Source of the DNA: Bin5 sp034428435
Lineage (GTDB): Bacteria > Chloroflexota > Anaerolineae > Caldilineales > Caldilineaceae
Assembly (NCBI GenBank): GCA_034428435.1
Contig: DAOUHY010000349.1
Location: forward strand, 11,607 to 75,606
Direction of reading: 5' to 3'
DNA length: 64,000 nt
The notes under the pieces: model-generated
Seen by the model: the letters and a program-made list of their open reading frames with translations, nothing else
The model's database searches: none
What the model was told of the DNA's origin: nothing
Made by a program: the position numbers and the translations under genes
In this document: piece after piece, positions 36,489 to 44,708 of the stretch
Layout: every line of letters starts with the position of its first letter
Numbering within the stretch: the stretch's first letter is position 1

Positions 36489-37291
36489 TGGATGATCAAT
36501 GGCCGGTAGCGACAGCAATTTGGCCTGAAGGCTTGATACATTTCGCCGGCATCACTCATCTGATCCTGGGGATTGCCGGCCTGATTCTGGGCGCCCTGCT
36601 GATGATCTGGTGGACCCAGCAAACGGGCCGTTGGTACGCAGTCTTTGCCGGCACGCTTCTCTTCAGTATGGTCTTGAACGTGGCGGCCTACTATCTGTTC
36701 GTCGTCCCCCCTCACAGCGCCGGATGCATTGATCTCTGCCCCGGTCGCATCGGTTTCCCTCTCCCCTTCGCCACACTTTCCACCGCCGGATCAGTTCAGA
36801 TCTATATTGGCGACTTTCTCCTGAACCTGTTGCTGTTGTGGTTGCTGCTGTTTGGGGGTGTGGTTCTCTGGCGCATTCTCAGCGAGGCCATCCAGCTGAG
36901 AGAGAGGGGGCTTCGTTTTCGGCTGCTGTCTTTTGTAACGTTCGTCCTCCTGTCCTGGGGTCTACTGCCTCGCTACCTCAGCCCGCCCGCCGCACAGGTA
37001 ACAGGCGACCAGTTGCGGCTTTCGGTCAATGCCCGCCGCGCCGCCGAATCAACTTACGGCGTAACAGGCCTTTGGGTCCACCGCCTGGCCCTGGAGGATA
37101 TTCGTTACGTCCCAGTGGAAGCGCCTGATGCCTTCGGCGACATCGACAAGCCGCAGGCACAGGTCTGCATGCGAGGGTATACCTACTTCTATCTTCCTTG
37201 GCGCCGCTATCGGGTCAAGCTCGACCAGACCGGAGTCACCCCTCTGAATTTCGAGGAGCTATCCCTGACCGGAAGCTGCTGGTTGCCCTGA
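36485..37291 (+). CDS. Four-helix membrane protein of unknown function
   Basis: The 268-residue protein starts at GTG 36485 (or ATG 36488), overlapping the upstream stop as GTGA. Four hydrophobic segments occur at about 18-40, 51-76, 99-130 and 140-162, followed by an exported C-terminal domain of about 105 residues with a Cys near the end. I do not recognise a family. It is almost certainly made with the two upstream surface proteins. Confidence 0.6.
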   Translation: MMDDQWPVATAIWPEGLIHFAGITHLILGIAGLILGALLMIWWTQQTGRWYAVFAGTLLFSMVLNVAAYYLFVVPPHSAGCIDLCPGRIGFPLPFATLSTAGSVQIYIGDFLLNLLLLWLLLFGGVVLWRILSEAIQLRERGLRFRLLSFVTFVLLSWGLLPRYLSPPAAQVTGDQLRLSVNARRAAESTYGVTGLWVHRLALEDIRYVPVEAPDAFGDIDKPQAQVCMRGYTYFYLPWRRYRVKLDQTGVTPLNFEELSLTGSCWLP

Positions 37292-37340
37292 CAACAAGCG
37301 GTCGGCGGCCAGCGAATCCGCTGACCACCGACCACTGAAC

Positions 37341-38633
37341 TTAGCTTGGGCTATAAAGCTCCGTTGCCGGGAAGAAAGCAGCCCACGCAAACCAGAAGTG
37401 ATCGAAATGCAGGATTGGGGTCAACTTCTCTCCCGCCAAGGGCCCTGCGACAGCCTCTCCCAGAATGTCCCAGGTGCTGCCTGTCTCGGCGTCGCTGAAG
37501 GAGCCATCTTCGTTGGGCGAAAAGGTCAGAAGCTGATCCCCCACCTGCCGATCGTAGACTGCTACCGTGCCGATGTCGCGGCCCTGACTGATCACGGAGC
37601 TGTCCAGCGCGCTGGCCAGCCCAGCCTTGTGGAATATCGCAAGCTCAAGCCCGCCGAACGAATCATGAACGACGCCGGCCTCCTCCAGCACTGCAAAAGG
37701 ATATGCGATGGCATCGGTATCCGTCGTCAGGCCGAGGACGCGCTCGGCCGGCGCCAGGCGGGAATCCGGTGTGCCCCGGAAAAGGAAAGGCCGCGACGTG
37801 CTGTCGTACCCCACATACGGGTTGTACCCGTAATTGCGGGGCATGTTCGGCCGCGCCAGCACTTCTCCATCCGGATAAGCCTCTTTGAAATCCTTCCAGG
37901 AGAGTACCTGGCTGGTCAGGAATCTCAACTGCTCACCGGCATACTTGCCGACGATCCCTTCGCCCGTGAACTGTTGCCACCACGTCTCCGTCTGGCGGTC
38001 GTACATGATCAGATCACTGTTGCGCAGCCGCCCGGTGGTCCCGAAATCGAGGACCTGGCCGTCAAAGTTGCGGTCAAACGCGATGCTGGCGTTGCACAGC
38101 GGACAGAAAGTGATCGAGACCGGCTGGCCGTCGACTTCGTCGTTCACAATCTCGTGCCAGATCAGGATGCTCAGAGGATAGGCGCGGGACACGTCTCCGT
38201 GGCTGTACAGGATCACCGGATCCACTTCCTCCAGCCACTCATCCCCTGCAGCTATCGACTCAAATTCCGGATTGTCGACCGCCGGAATGCCGTCCTTAGG
38301 CGGGCCCCCGGAAAGGATCGAATCCCACTCCACCGTCCTCCGCGAAAAGTCGGTAGAGAAGCCGCGCGTACGGAACGGCGGCGGAACACCGTCCGTGATC
38401 AACTCGCCGCTCAGCTGCGGCACGCCCGTATTGACGCTGGCCGTCGCCTGAGCGCTGCTGTCGCTGCTGTCCGTTTCACCGCTGTCCACCGTCACCGCCT
38501 CGCCGCTTTCGCTGTCCGCCGCCGTTGCGGGCTGCGCGGGCGCCTCTTCCGTCCCGATCGGAACGCAGGCCAGCAGAATAAACGTCGCAATCATGAGCAG
38601 ACCGCCCAGCTGTATCCATCGATTCCTCAACAT
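37341..38633 (-). CDS. DUF3179-domain lipoprotein
   Basis: The start at 38633 follows AGGGGGA at 6 nt and gives 430 residues; the longer open frame upstream lacks a signal. The signal peptide ends in ILLA-C, then an acidic Ser/Glu linker, then the DUF3179 domain with YPLSILIWHEIVND, SITFCPLCNASIAFDR, GRLRNSDLIMYDRQT and W-QQFTGEG. The conserved CPLC pair resembles a metal or disulfide site. DUF3179 has no established role. The gene stands alone. Confidence 0.85.
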   Translation of the reverse strand: MLRNRWIQLGGLLMIATFILLACVPIGTEEAPAQPATAADSESGEAVTVDSGETDSSDSSAQATASVNTGVPQLSGELITDGVPPPFRTRGFSTDFSRRTVEWDSILSGGPPKDGIPAVDNPEFESIAAGDEWLEEVDPVILYSHGDVSRAYPLSILIWHEIVNDEVDGQPVSITFCPLCNASIAFDRNFDGQVLDFGTTGRLRNSDLIMYDRQTETWWQQFTGEGIVGKYAGEQLRFLTSQVLSWKDFKEAYPDGEVLARPNMPRNYGYNPYVGYDSTSRPFLFRGTPDSRLAPAERVLGLTTDTDAIAYPFAVLEEAGVVHDSFGGLELAIFHKAGLASALDSSVISQGRDIGTVAVYDRQVGDQLLTFSPNEDGSFSDAETGSTWDILGEAVAGPLAGEKLTPILHFDHFWFAWAAFFPATELYSPS

Positions 38634-38887
38634 AGGATTCCCCCTGGAGTTGAAAGCACTGGTGGTAAGTGGCCGGACAACGATGAACTGCGATTCCGTC
38701 CCGCCGCTGCGCACCAATGTACTGTATTTTCGTCTGCACGTCGTCTGCAGGCAACGCACCTGCCGCACATACCACAATTATGCTGCAACAGGAGGCCCTG
38801 TGCTGTAGTCAGGCTTACGCGAAAGCAGTCCATCATGGCTGTTCACGCAAAGATTCCCAGTGCCCTTTCGGCATCCAACCGGGATTA
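38634..38887. other. Intergenic region between DUF3179 gene and mobile repeat
   Basis: About 250 bp with no gene. It should hold the promoter of the DUF3179 lipoprotein (minus strand), but no clear -35/-10 pair was found. Its right end was the target of the mobile repeat. Confidence 0.35.
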
Positions 38888-38896
38888 AAAGTGAAA

Positions 38897-39356
38897 GGGT
38901 GCATCCCAAAATGGGGGTTAACTTTCGTATACCTCTGGAAGAAACCAGGCCACGGTCAGTTCACTTTCCAATTGCCTGCAAATGAATTGGTGTTTCTCAC
39001 TCCTCTCCCCTCTCTCCTCTCCTTTGGGCGGTCGGGCCTATTCGGCCCTCCCTTGTGCGGGGGCTCCGCCCCCGCAACGCCCCCTCTCCTACAACATCCC
39101 AAGTCGACCGGGTGTCGATATTCGTAACGGGTGCCTAATCGAAGGTGTCTGGCAGGCCACGTCCCGCCAGTCCCATCAGATCCCCGTAGGTGCCGGCCTT
39201 GTGCCTGCCCTCGCACCCTCCCAAACTGACGGACGCCACCGTACGGCCAGGCCTGGCGCCTGCTCTGCGTCTCGCCCAAAGACGGTAAGCAACTCCAACC
39301 ACCGCTGGCACTGATTCCCCGCCCGATTGTTCCCACCCCAATACTGGGATGCACCC
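38897..39356 (+). mobile_element. MITE-like repeat, copy 2 (intact, with target duplication)
   Basis: This 460-bp copy is the best preserved. Its ends are imperfect inverted repeats of about 22 bp (GGGTGCATCCCA then a G-rich block). It is flanked by a perfect 9-bp direct repeat, AAAGTGAAA, at 38888-38896 and 39357-39365. The internal GC hairpin is present. The recurring GAGLVPALAP-like translations in all copies are by-products of the repeat, not genes. Confidence 0.88.
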
Positions 39357-39372
39357 AAAGTGAAATTGGGCA

Positions 39373-39401
39373 TTGACATATCAGAACGGGTGTGCTATAT
39401 T
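39373..39401 (+). promoter_or_regulatory. Strong sigma-A promoter for the 54-residue protein
   Basis: TTGACA (39373-39378), a 17-bp spacer and TATATT (39396-39401) give a near-consensus promoter. It begins 16 bp after the mobile repeat ends and 7 bp after the target duplication. Confidence 0.8.
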
Positions 39402-39455
39402 AGGTCTGTAGAGGGAAATCCAGCCAGTCAGGCAGGGGGCCAAAGAGGAGCAATC

Positions 39456-39620
39456 ATGGCGAAGGACATCAAGAGGATGACGCGGATCGAGTTGGAATCG
39501 GAACTGGTCGCCGAACGCGCCGCCACGCGGCGGAGCAACACGATCATCCTGATGATGACAGTGCTGGCTGCGCTGGGGTTCATGCTCATGGCTGGTACAA
39601 TCGCGCCGATCACCGGTTGA
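39456..39620 (+). CDS. Small single-helix membrane protein
   Basis: The 54-residue product starts at ATG 39456 with AGAGGAG 5 nt upstream and a near-consensus promoter 55 bp upstream. The N-terminal half is charged and helical (MAKDIKRMTRIELESELVAE), the C-terminal half is one membrane helix (TIILMMTVLAALGFMLMAG). I do not recognise a family. Promoter plus ribosome-binding site make it a real gene; the topology is likely N-in. Confidence 0.75.
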   Translation: MAKDIKRMTRIELESELVAERAATRRSNTIILMMTVLAALGFMLMAGTIAPITG

Positions 39621-40114
39621 GGCGGTCTCGCGCATTCGCAGCACCAGCGCGGACATACCTCCCACCCTTCTGGCCCCGGCTTCTCTTGCAGCGCAGCGCC
39701 GCGGGCCGGCCACTTCGCAGTCGGACCGGACTCTCCTCACTGTCTATCGCTTACTGTCACTTGGCGCCCGAGAAGTCAAGGACAGCCTTCCAGTTGGTAC
39801 CCTTGTTGTTTCAAGCCATATTTCCCCTTCTTAATTGATAATACTGCACCGAGGCTCACCATAGCCGGTTCACTTTAAAGCCTGAAGGCGCCTCGATACG
39901 TAGCCTCTTGGACCTCTTTCAAAAGGCTTCCCCTGCATAGATTCGAAAAGTCTTGGAGTGGTTGTCGTCGGCTTAGGGGAAAAGTTGCCGCGCTTCTTTC
40001 GGATGCGGCCGCGGCAACCATCAGTGTACGCTGCGCAGCCAGAATGCGTACTCAGTCGCGTCGAGAGTGACCGCGAGACCGGTTACACCTGAGCCGTCGG
40101 TCCGACGGAAGGCC
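39621..40114. other. Intergenic region before the Fic repeats
   Basis: No gene is supported in these 494 bases. Base composition drops in GC relative to the flanks. A compact palindrome, CCGTCGG-T-CCGACGG, occupies 40094-40108 just before the 50-bp repeats. Confidence 0.4.
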
Positions 40115-40285
40115 TTGTAACAGTTCTGCCGGCCGATAGACAGAATGTAAGTATTCTGTTGCAATTGTAACAGTTTTGCTCGAGGACTGATAGAATGTAA
40201 GCATTTTGGTAGAGTTGTAACTGTTTTGCTCGAAGACTAGCTAGAACTAAGCAATCTGTAGGCGTTGCAACTGATTCTTGGGAGA
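40115..40285 (+). repeat. 50-bp direct tandem repeats upstream of the Fic gene
   Basis: TTGTAAC recurs at 40115, 40165 and 40215, and TTGCAAC at 40265, with exact 50-bp spacing: three full units and a partial fourth that runs up to the Fic ribosome-binding site. Each unit also has a GAATGTAAGCATT-like block; in the first unit AGAAT-N6-ATTCT is palindromic. There are no unique spacers between units, so this is not a CRISPR. The position suggests a multi-site operator. Confidence 0.85.
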
Positions 40286-40291
40286 AAGTCC

Positions 40292-41824
40292 ATGATGAGA
40301 GTCGATCAGGAGAAGGTGATTTTAAGGCCTGCCGGGTATGCGGCGCTAATTGAGAGGTACGGCCTCGACGTTATCCCCAACTGGCACATCTCTCGCGTGA
40401 CGACCAGCGGGACTCACCGGGTCGACTCCCAGGCGGACGTCACAGAAGAGGTGTACCCCCCGCACTACTGGCCAGGGGACAGGCTGAGCGATCATCTTGA
40501 ATTCGCACTCAAATACGACGGCACGAATCTCGCGATTCTCGCTCGCCTATTCCAAGAGGCTGTTGAGGACGACCTGGTAAAGTATGTTCACTCTAAGCCT
40601 AACGGAAAGTATGCCAGGCGCATATGGTTTTTCTATGAGTTCCTGACTGGAAAAACGCTTCCCTTGGATGATCTGAAGCGAGGTAACTATGTCGAACTGC
40701 TCGAGCCTGGGGAGTACTATACAATTTCATCGCCGCGCCGAATTCGCCGTCAGCGCGTCTACGACAACCTTCTAGGGAATGACCGCTTCTGCCCCACGGT
40801 CCGCCGCACAACATCGCTTCGAGAGTTTGAAAAATCCGACTTGCCTTTACGATGCAGACAGGTAATTCGTGAATATGTGCCTGCGCTCGTGGCGCGTGCG
40901 GTGAAATATCTTTATACAAGAGAAACTAGGTCAACGTTTGCAATTGAACGAATCACACCTTCTGCTACCCGCTCTGAACGCTTCATGACTGTACTGGAAC
41001 AGGCGGGACGAGCGGAGTTCCTGCAGAAACAGAAGCTTATCGAACTTCAAAACGAAATTGTCGACCTTCGTTTCCGGGAAACCGACTACAGAAAGACACA
41101 AAACTATGTTGGGGAAGCGGTAGGCTTACAAAGGCAACGAATTCATTTCGCCTGCCCAAAGCCCGAAGATCTGGCCGACCTCACTGACGGACTGGAGGCC
41201 GCACATCTGCGCATGGAGGGCGGCGGCGTGCCCGCAGCCATTCACGCCGCGGCGATCGCCTATGGATTCGTCTTTCTCCATCCATTTGAGGACGGCAACG
41301 GCCGCATCCATCGTTTCCTGGTCCACAATATCCTGGCTCGCCGCGACTTCACGCCCCCAGGCATCATCATTCCTGTCTCAGCGGCCATGTTGGAAAACTC
41401 CGCCGATTATGACGCTTCCTTGGAGGCGTTCTCTCGCCGGCTGATGCCTCTGGTGGCCTATACACTTGACGAAGTTGGCCGCATGACCGTTCGCAACGAC
41501 ACGACTAACTGGTACCGTTACATCGACATGACGCCCCAAGCCGAGGCGCTCTTTCACTTCATTGAACGGGCCATCGACACGGAACTTGCTGATGAACTGG
41601 CCTTCTTGAAAAACTACGATGAAGTCAAGAGTTCGATCAGGGAAACTGTAGATATGCCTGACCGTCAGATCGACCTCTTTATCCGTTTCTGTCTCCAAAA
41701 CAACGGCCGGCTCTCCAGACGCAAACAAGCCAGCCACTTCGACTTTCTGACCAACGAAGAGATTGCAGCGATGGAACAGGCAGTGCAATCCGCCTATGGA
41801 AACGCAACTTCACCCCGAATCTGA
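40292..41824 (+). CDS. Fic-domain protein (putative AMP-transferase)
   Basis: Fic proteins usually transfer AMP from ATP to hydroxyl side chains of target proteins. With the ATG at 40292 (GGGAGAAAG 7 nt upstream) the protein has 510 residues. The catalytic motif HPFEDGNGR (330-338) is complete. An upstream T-x-x-x-E motif, TFAIER (215-220), matches the autoinhibitory helix of class II Fic proteins, but Arg replaces the usual Gly/Asn after Glu219. The N-terminal 200 residues are unusual for the family. The C-terminal part looks winged-helix-like. The first half has lower GC than neighbours, a sign of transfer. No antitoxin gene adjoins. Confidence 0.85.
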   Translation: MMRVDQEKVILRPAGYAALIERYGLDVIPNWHISRVTTSGTHRVDSQADVTEEVYPPHYWPGDRLSDHLEFALKYDGTNLAILARLFQEAVEDDLVKYVHSKPNGKYARRIWFFYEFLTGKTLPLDDLKRGNYVELLEPGEYYTISSPRRIRRQRVYDNLLGNDRFCPTVRRTTSLREFEKSDLPLRCRQVIREYVPALVARAVKYLYTRETRSTFAIERITPSATRSERFMTVLEQAGRAEFLQKQKLIELQNEIVDLRFRETDYRKTQNYVGEAVGLQRQRIHFACPKPEDLADLTDGLEAAHLRMEGGGVPAAIHAAAIAYGFVFLHPFEDGNGRIHRFLVHNILARRDFTPPGIIIPVSAAMLENSADYDASLEAFSRRLMPLVAYTLDEVGRMTVRNDTTNWYRYIDMTPQAEALFHFIERAIDTELADELAFLKNYDEVKSSIRETVDMPDRQIDLFIRFCLQNNGRLSRRKQASHFDFLTNEEIAAMEQAVQSAYGNATSPRI

Positions 41825-41858
41825 CCTACATCCGATCACCTCTCCTCGATCAGCTTGT

Positions 41859-42260
41859 CTAACCGTCCTCCCCGTCCCCAATTGGCTGGTGGAAGTAGTA
41901 GCAGAGCCCATCCGGGGCGATAACGAAAAAGACCTGTAACTTCTGCCCATCGTTCTCGTCCACGCGCCAGTTTCCGATCTCAATCCCCCTGCCCTCCAGT
42001 TCCTGGCGCGCTCTGTGGATATCGGTCACCCGAATCGCCGCGCCATCGTTACTGGCATCACCGCCGTTTACCGCGAATCCGATGCGAACGCCGTCGCGCT
42101 CAAGGATAACAGTCGGCACAGGGTCATCACGCCGTTCGACCTCTGTGAGCCCAAACGCGTCTCGGTACCACGCGGAAGCTTGATCGATATCCTCAACCGG
42201 CAGTGCCAGGACATCCTCCGCATAGGGAAAAGCGGCTTCATACAGCTTAATTGAGCCCAT
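41859..42260 (-). CDS. VOC-family (glyoxalase/bleomycin-resistance-like) protein
   Basis: The 133-residue protein has the paired beta-alpha-beta-beta-beta units of the vicinal oxygen chelate fold: VEDIDQASAWYRDAFGLTEVER, then RVTDIHRARQELEGRGIEIG (partial motifs). Metal-ligand positions are not fully conserved by eye, so a binding role is as likely as catalysis. It converges with the Fic gene and stands alone. Confidence 0.8.
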   Translation of the reverse strand: MGSIKLYEAAFPYAEDVLALPVEDIDQASAWYRDAFGLTEVERRDDPVPTVILERDGVRIGFAVNGGDASNDGAAIRVTDIHRARQELEGRGIEIGNWRVDENDGQKLQVFFVIAPDGLCYYFHQPIGDGEDG

Positions 42261-42501
42261 ATCTTGGTCTCCTTTTTGGGCTAGAGTCGAGTTGGAGAGG
42301 GAAAAAGCATCTCTGGATCGCTGCCAATGTCTGAATTCGGACCAGATACAACCATACCACGAGGGGATCGCCTGCCGGGGTTACGCCCGCATTGCCGCGT
42401 TGCCTGCAATGACGAGTGATGGCAGTTGTCGACAAGTTTCGGAAATCCGCGGTTTTTATGACCGCGAGGAACGCAAGGAAGCGTCCATCCTTGTCAAAGG
42501 T

Positions 42502-42891
42502 TCAGCCCCCGAGAGTTTCTCTGCGCTTATCGAGTGCTTGCCTGATTAGTGCCTGGACCGCCGGCTGATTTGCATCATCAACTGAGCGAATCTTCACATG
42601 GCGCATTTTGGCGCCCGTCCCCTCCAGCAGACCCGCCGGATCTGCCAGGTCAGCACCTTGGTAGAATCCGAGATTGACCCATTTCTTATGCGGCAGAATA
42701 TAGACGTAGCCATCGAGCATCTTCCGTGGACCCACGCCATAGGTCGCAGCTCGGTCGCCGAGGCGAACCACCTCGCATGCATTCTGATCGACTTGGAACA
42801 CGGTTTCCTGAAGCGCTGTTACAATAGGCCGCATGGTTTCTTCAGAGAGCTGCAGCAACTCTTCGAATGTTCCGAGTTTCGCTTTGGTCAT
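42502..42891 (-). CDS. DUF1801-family protein
   Basis: The 129-residue protein has the DUF1801 pattern: a helical N terminus, then AATYGVGPRKMLDGYVYILP, KKWVNLGFYQGADL and the closing MRHVKIRSVDD. These small proteins have no fixed function; Bacillus Fra/YdhG was described as an iron chaperone. The start at 42891 has no strong ribosome-binding site. It lies between the VOC gene and tRNA-Asn. Confidence 0.75.
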   Translation of the reverse strand: MTKAKLGTFEELLQLSEETMRPIVTALQETVFQVDQNACEVVRLGDRAATYGVGPRKMLDGYVYILPHKKWVNLGFYQGADLADPAGLLEGTGAKMRHVKIRSVDDANQPAVQALIRQALDKRRETLGG

Positions 42892-43115
42892 GTTGGATAT
42901 TCTTCTCTCCTGGTCTCTCCCTGGAGCCTTTATCCTATTGCGGCGCTTCCGCCGTTTCTCCGACTTGGGGACGCTAATATCCGAACCGCTGTTTCGGTCG
43001 ATGATTGCTTTGGCTCGGCCGGCGCGCCACTGGTCGGGGACCGGAACGGGGCTAGCGCACCGGATTGAGGAGCCTGTGGGGGAGGGCCTCTGCCCTCTGA
43101 AAAACGCCAGAAAGG

Positions 43116-43151
43116 GCGAGGTCCTGAAGTGTAATTCCTTCAGGACCTCGC
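43116..43151 (-). terminator. Long perfect hairpin downstream of tRNA-Asn
   Basis: GCGAGGTCCTGAAG (43116-43129) and CTTCAGGACCTCGC (43138-43151) form a perfect 14-bp stem with an 8-nt loop. Read on the minus strand it follows the tRNA by 42 nt and is trailed by CCCTTTC then TTTTT, so it probably ends the rpoD-tRNA transcript. Confidence 0.6.
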
Positions 43152-43193
43152 GTTGACTATCTAGTCGTCTCGGTTGGCGGTCGAATGTTCAGG

Positions 43194-43267
<74 letters not shown>

Positions 43268-43401
43268 CACACCATGCCTTACGTGGTCGCTTGGGGCCCG
43301 CATATTTCGGAATCTATCAAGACAACAAGTAGCCAGTATACCAATCTGGCCGGTCAGCTGTCAAAACTCCGACCTCGCCGAAACGGCTCTGATGCAGGCC
43401 A

Positions 43402-44685
43402 TCAGCCCAGATAATCGCGCAACTTCCGACTCTGCAGAGGATGGCGTAGTTTGCGCAAAGCTCTTGCCTCAATCTGGCGCACGCGCTCGCGGGTGATATT
43501 GAACTCCTTACCCACATCCTCCAGCGTCTGGCTTGTACCATCTTCCAGACCGAAGCGCATACTGAGCACCTTTCGTTCCCGCTCAGGCAAGTCATTCAGA
43601 ATCTCGCTCATCTGCGCCTGCAGCCACAGGCGGCTGGCGGAATCTACAGGAGCGGGAGTGCTTTCGTCTTCGATGAAATCGCCCAAAAAGCTGTTCTCTT
43701 CAGTCCCAACCGGCATGTCCAAGCTGATCGGCTCCCGGCTGAGCCGCTGGATGCGCTGCACCTTGGAAACAGCCTGGTCCAGAATGGCTTTGAGATCACC
43801 CGTGATCGGCTGCTCCGCCTCCCACGCCTGCCGCACCTCCGCAGCCACATCCGGTTCCAGATAACCCATCTCCAGTGCTATCTTTTCCGGAGTGGGCTCC
43901 CCGCCCTTTAGTTCCTGTTGCAGATCTCTTTCGGCGCGCATCTGGCGGTTGATCGTTTCCACCATATGCACCGGAATGCGAATGGTGCGCGCCTGGTACG
44001 CGATTGCCCGGCTGATAGCCTGGCGAATCCACCAGGTGGCGTACGTACTGAATTTGAACCCCAGCGTGTGATCGAACTTCTCTACCGCACGCAGCAAGCC
44101 GACATTCCCCTCCTGAATGAGATCCTGAAAGTTCAGGCCGCGACCAATGTAGCGTTTGGCGACACTGACGACCAAGCGCAGATTGCTCTGGGCCAGCTTA
44201 CCCTGCGCCAGTTTGCCATCGGCGACAGCTGCTTCCAACTCTTCGATTTCTTCCGGGGCCAGCTCTGCCGTTGGCCCGTCGCCGTCGGCAGTAGCCTGTT
44301 CGAGGCGCTCTTCGGCCTGCAGACCGGCCCGGATTCGTATCGCCAGAGCGGTCTGCTGTTCGGTGGTCAGCAGGTCGTGGCGGCCGATCTCGCTCAGATA
44401 CATACGCATCGGATCCAGAACCTGGCCGACCTCCTGCACATCCTCTATGATCTTTTCGACCGGGATCTGCGTCTCCTGCTCAATCTCTTCTTCCAGCTTC
44501 AGGTCGCGTTCAATCGAAGGAAGGGCACTGTTCTCCTGCCTACCGTCTGCCTCCGGATACAGTTCCGTCTCTTCCAGTGATTCTTCAGTCTGTGAATTGT
44601 GACCATCAAGCTCGCTGCCGGCACTTGGATAGTTGGCCGATGCGACGGCAGGCTTCGTCTTTGACGCACTGCGTTTGGGTGCCAT
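43402..44685 (-). CDS. rpoD: Primary RNA polymerase sigma factor RpoD
   Basis: The housekeeping sigma factor recognises TTGACA/TATAAT promoters, matching those seen here. The 427-residue protein has an acidic N terminus, region 1.2 (DPMRMYLSEIGRHDLLT), region 2 with NLRLVVSVAKRYIGRGL and FSTYATWWIRQAI, region 3, and region 4 with LEDVGKEFNITRERVRQIEA. A full region 1.1 is not obvious. It starts 23 bp after dnaG, the classical macromolecular-synthesis pairing. Confidence 0.96.
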   Translation of the reverse strand: MAPKRSASKTKPAVASANYPSAGSELDGHNSQTEESLEETELYPEADGRQENSALPSIERDLKLEEEIEQETQIPVEKIIEDVQEVGQVLDPMRMYLSEIGRHDLLTTEQQTALAIRIRAGLQAEERLEQATADGDGPTAELAPEEIEELEAAVADGKLAQGKLAQSNLRLVVSVAKRYIGRGLNFQDLIQEGNVGLLRAVEKFDHTLGFKFSTYATWWIRQAISRAIAYQARTIRIPVHMVETINRQMRAERDLQQELKGGEPTPEKIALEMGYLEPDVAAEVRQAWEAEQPITGDLKAILDQAVSKVQRIQRLSREPISLDMPVGTEENSFLGDFIEDESTPAPVDSASRLWLQAQMSEILNDLPERERKVLSMRFGLEDGTSQTLEDVGKEFNITRERVRQIEARALRKLRHPLQSRKLRDYLG

Positions 44686-44708
44686 TTTTCCACCTGTATT
44701 GGGGGATC

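Noticed and set aside
37398..38888. 496-codon plus-strand open frame opposite the DUF3179 gene
   Set aside because: The lipoprotein on the minus strand has signal peptide, ribosome-binding site and domain; the antisense frame has none.
40115..40285. CRISPR array
   Set aside because: Repeats are contiguous 50-bp units with no unique spacers, and no cas gene is present.
42833..43156. Plus-strand gene before tRNA-Asn
   Set aside because: No ribosome-binding site or family features; it runs through the hairpin at 43116-43151.
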